Assembly (NCBI RefSeq): GCF_002797495.1
Contig: NZ_PGEZ01000001.1
Span: 2,108,001-2,172,000 of the forward strand
Direction of reading: 5' to 3'
Length of the DNA stretch: 64,000 nucleotides
Origin: Mumia flava
Lineage (GTDB): Bacteria > Actinomycetota > Actinomycetes > Propionibacteriales > Nocardioidaceae
Made by a program: the position numbers and the translations under genes. The notes under the pieces are model-generated. The model saw nothing but the letters and a program-made list of their open reading frames with translations, did not search any database and was not told where the DNA came from. Below, piece after piece: positions 62,995-64,000 of this stretch (positions are counted from its first letter, which is position 1; each line of letters begins with the position of its first letter).

Positions 62995-63537
62995 TCAGAT
63001 CGCCTGGAGGCGCTCGGCGAGGGTCTCGACCGTACGGAGGTTGCGGCCCGTCCCCGGGATCCCGCCGGTGAGCTTGAGCAGCCGTGGCGCGGTCACCTTG
63101 CTCCGCGCGACCCCGTCCTCGTACCGGATGTGCAGCAGGTCCCCGTCCACCGTCACCTGCTCCGGCGCGAAGTCGAACGCCTCCAGCGTCCGTACGGCGT
63201 CGGCATCCGGTGCGGACGCGAGGAACCAGACGTGCCGCAATTTCGGGACCTCGAGGTCGTACGGGTAGGCGTCGAGCGCGGCACGCAGCTGCGGTCCGGT
63301 CCGGGCGATCGCATCGGTGGTGACGCCCATCCGGTCGGCGATCCCTGCCTCCAGCTCCGTCCCGAACGCTGCGGCATCGCCCGGGGGGACGCACAGGAGG
63401 TTGCCGCTGTTCACGTAGCTCGAGACGGCGTCCGCGCCGAGATCGCTCGCGAGCTCACGCAGCTCGGCCATCGGGACCTTGTTGCCGCCGACGTTGACGG
63501 CACGCAGCAGATAGACGACCGGCGTCGAGGAAGCCAT
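62995..63537 (-). CDS. DUF1697 protein
   Basis: A 180-residue protein. VVYLLRAVNVGGNKVPMAEL and SSYVNSGNLLC are the DUF1697 signature; FLASAPDADAVRTLEAF and ARSKVTAPRLLKLTG complete the fold. Function unknown. ATG 63537 is the start. It is convergent with serA across the 30-bp tandem array. It lies close to a Gly-rich gene on the same strand, five bp apart. Confidence 0.87.
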   Translation of the reverse strand: MASSTPVVYLLRAVNVGGNKVPMAELRELASDLGADAVSSYVNSGNLLCVPPGDAAAFGTELEAGIADRMGVTTDAIARTGPQLRAALDAYPYDLEVPKLRHVWFLASAPDADAVRTLEAFDFAPEQVTVDGDLLHIRYEDGVARSKVTAPRLLKLTGGIPGTGRNLRTVETLAERLQAI

Positions 63538-63542
63538 CAGGG

Positions 63543-64000
63543 TCAGAAGTCGCCGAAGCCGCCGAAGTCGAAGCCGCCTCCGCCGTCGCCGCCGAACTCA
63601 CCCCCGCCGGCGTCGCCACCGGCGTCCCCGCCGGCATCGCCTCCACCGGCGTCACCGCCGCCGGACGGGTCGCCGTAGGCACCCGGATCGAGGCCTGCGT
63701 CGGCGGCGAACATCCCGCCCATCATCGTCCCCATGAACAGGGCCGGCATGAACGCGTAGGCGGAGAAGTATCCGGCGGCGTACGGCCCGAACGCCGGCCC
63801 GGCCTGGTAGTACGGGGTGCGCTGCGAACCGATCATCACCTGACGGGTGTCGGGGTCCGCCCCGGCGTTCACCCGCTCGGCATCGAGCGCGCAGGCGGGG
63901 ACGTCGCGGACCACACCGCCCGGGGGCGCGTACTGGACGTCGGTGACGGACAGCCCGTGGCGAGGATCGAAGAAGCACGGCGGCCGCTTCGCCGGCAGAG
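63543..64000 (-). CDS. C-terminal part of a Gly/Asp-rich protein, unknown
   Basis: The frame is open to the window edge, so the N-terminus is missing. The visible 151 residues start CFFDPRHGLSVTDVQYAPPG, have DVPACALDAERVNAGADP and RTPYYQAGPAFGPYAAGYFS, then a hydrophobic segment (YAFMPALFMGTMMGGMFAAD) and a tail of GGDAGG repeats ending FGGFGDF. The CFFDPRHG segment recurs in actinobacterial membrane proteins of unknown role. The repeated Gly/Asp/Ala tail is low complexity. It stops five bases before the DUF1697 gene start. Confidence 0.75.
   Translation of the reverse strand, partial: LPAKRPPCFFDPRHGLSVTDVQYAPPGGVVRDVPACALDAERVNAGADPDTRQVMIGSQRTPYYQAGPAFGPYAAGYFSAYAFMPALFMGTMMGGMFAADAGLDPGAYGDPSGGGDAGGGDAGGDAGGDAGGGEFGGDGGGGFDFGGFGDF

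Overview
The window is GC-rich (about 70%) actinobacterial chromosome. Most starts are ATG or GTG, genes often overlap by GTGA or ATGA, and several promoters put a TANNNT -10 box only 6-9 bases before the start codon. The gene content (AzlCD, LivKHMGF, CsoR-CopZ-CopA, ECF41 and ECF42 sigma factors, TIGR02960-type sigma factor, PhoX, GluQRS) and a dispersed repeat with GGTCGAG...CGAGACC ends point to Nocardioidaceae or a close relative such as Nocardioides, Mumia or Aeromicrobium. That placement is inference. I saw no rRNA, tRNA, CRISPR array, prophage or complete insertion sequence.

Layout. 1-16.9 kb is a lipid catabolism region: a partial TetR, a beta-oxidation operon (LCAD-type acyl-CoA dehydrogenase, thiolase, hydratase/3-hydroxyacyl-CoA dehydrogenase fusion, nitronate-monooxygenase-like flavoprotein), two more TetR regulators (one with two complete TetR halves), then an acyl-CoA ligase, a long-chain-alcohol-oxidase-like GMC enzyme and a Liv-type ABC importer. 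The layout suggests import, oxidation and CoA activation of an aliphatic or alcohol substrate. 17-22.6 kb holds a DoxX protein, an Xre-cupin regulator divergent from AzlCD, a DUF2786 gene under a LexA-like box, a CAP-domain surface protein, an Ala/Lys-rich protein and a Nudix hydrolase. 22.7-30.5 kb holds a secreted M14 carboxypeptidase, a HhH-GPD protein, a Tat-exported PhoX phosphatase and a membrane protein with a small HhH partner.

30.6-42.8 kb holds two ECF sigma factors with C-terminal extensions (one a clear ECF41, with its NmrA-type partner and a matching promoter), an EamA exporter, a polysaccharide deacetylase, a SsuABC/NMT1-type importer, NhaA, a DsbA-like protein, a UBP zinc-finger protein, and a PhzF/DAO oxidase pair. 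42.7-49.1 kb holds an AlkA-like glycosylase, a cytosolic BtuF-like protein with GluQRS, a RelE/Phd toxin-antitoxin pair with a decayed copy beside it, and a succinate-semialdehyde dehydrogenase.

49.3-64 kb holds a DUF998-YCII-ECF42 operon, a yybP-ykoY-type Mn2+ riboswitch controlling a 47-residue His-tailed membrane protein and TerC, an ABC exporter, PPK2, an NmrA-like reductase, a low-GC island with a frame-shifted Cys-containing gene and a small membrane protein, the CsoR-CopZ-CopA copper operon (copA carries dispersed-repeat DNA inside its reading frame), a thioesterase, SerA, a 30-bp tandem array, a DUF1697 protein and a partial Gly-rich protein.

Most worth following up are the riboswitch-controlled His-rich micro-protein, the repeat-derived segment in CopA, the frame-shifted island at 57 kb, the operator pairs beside the TetR and Xre regulators, and the apparent SOS control of the DUF2786 gene.
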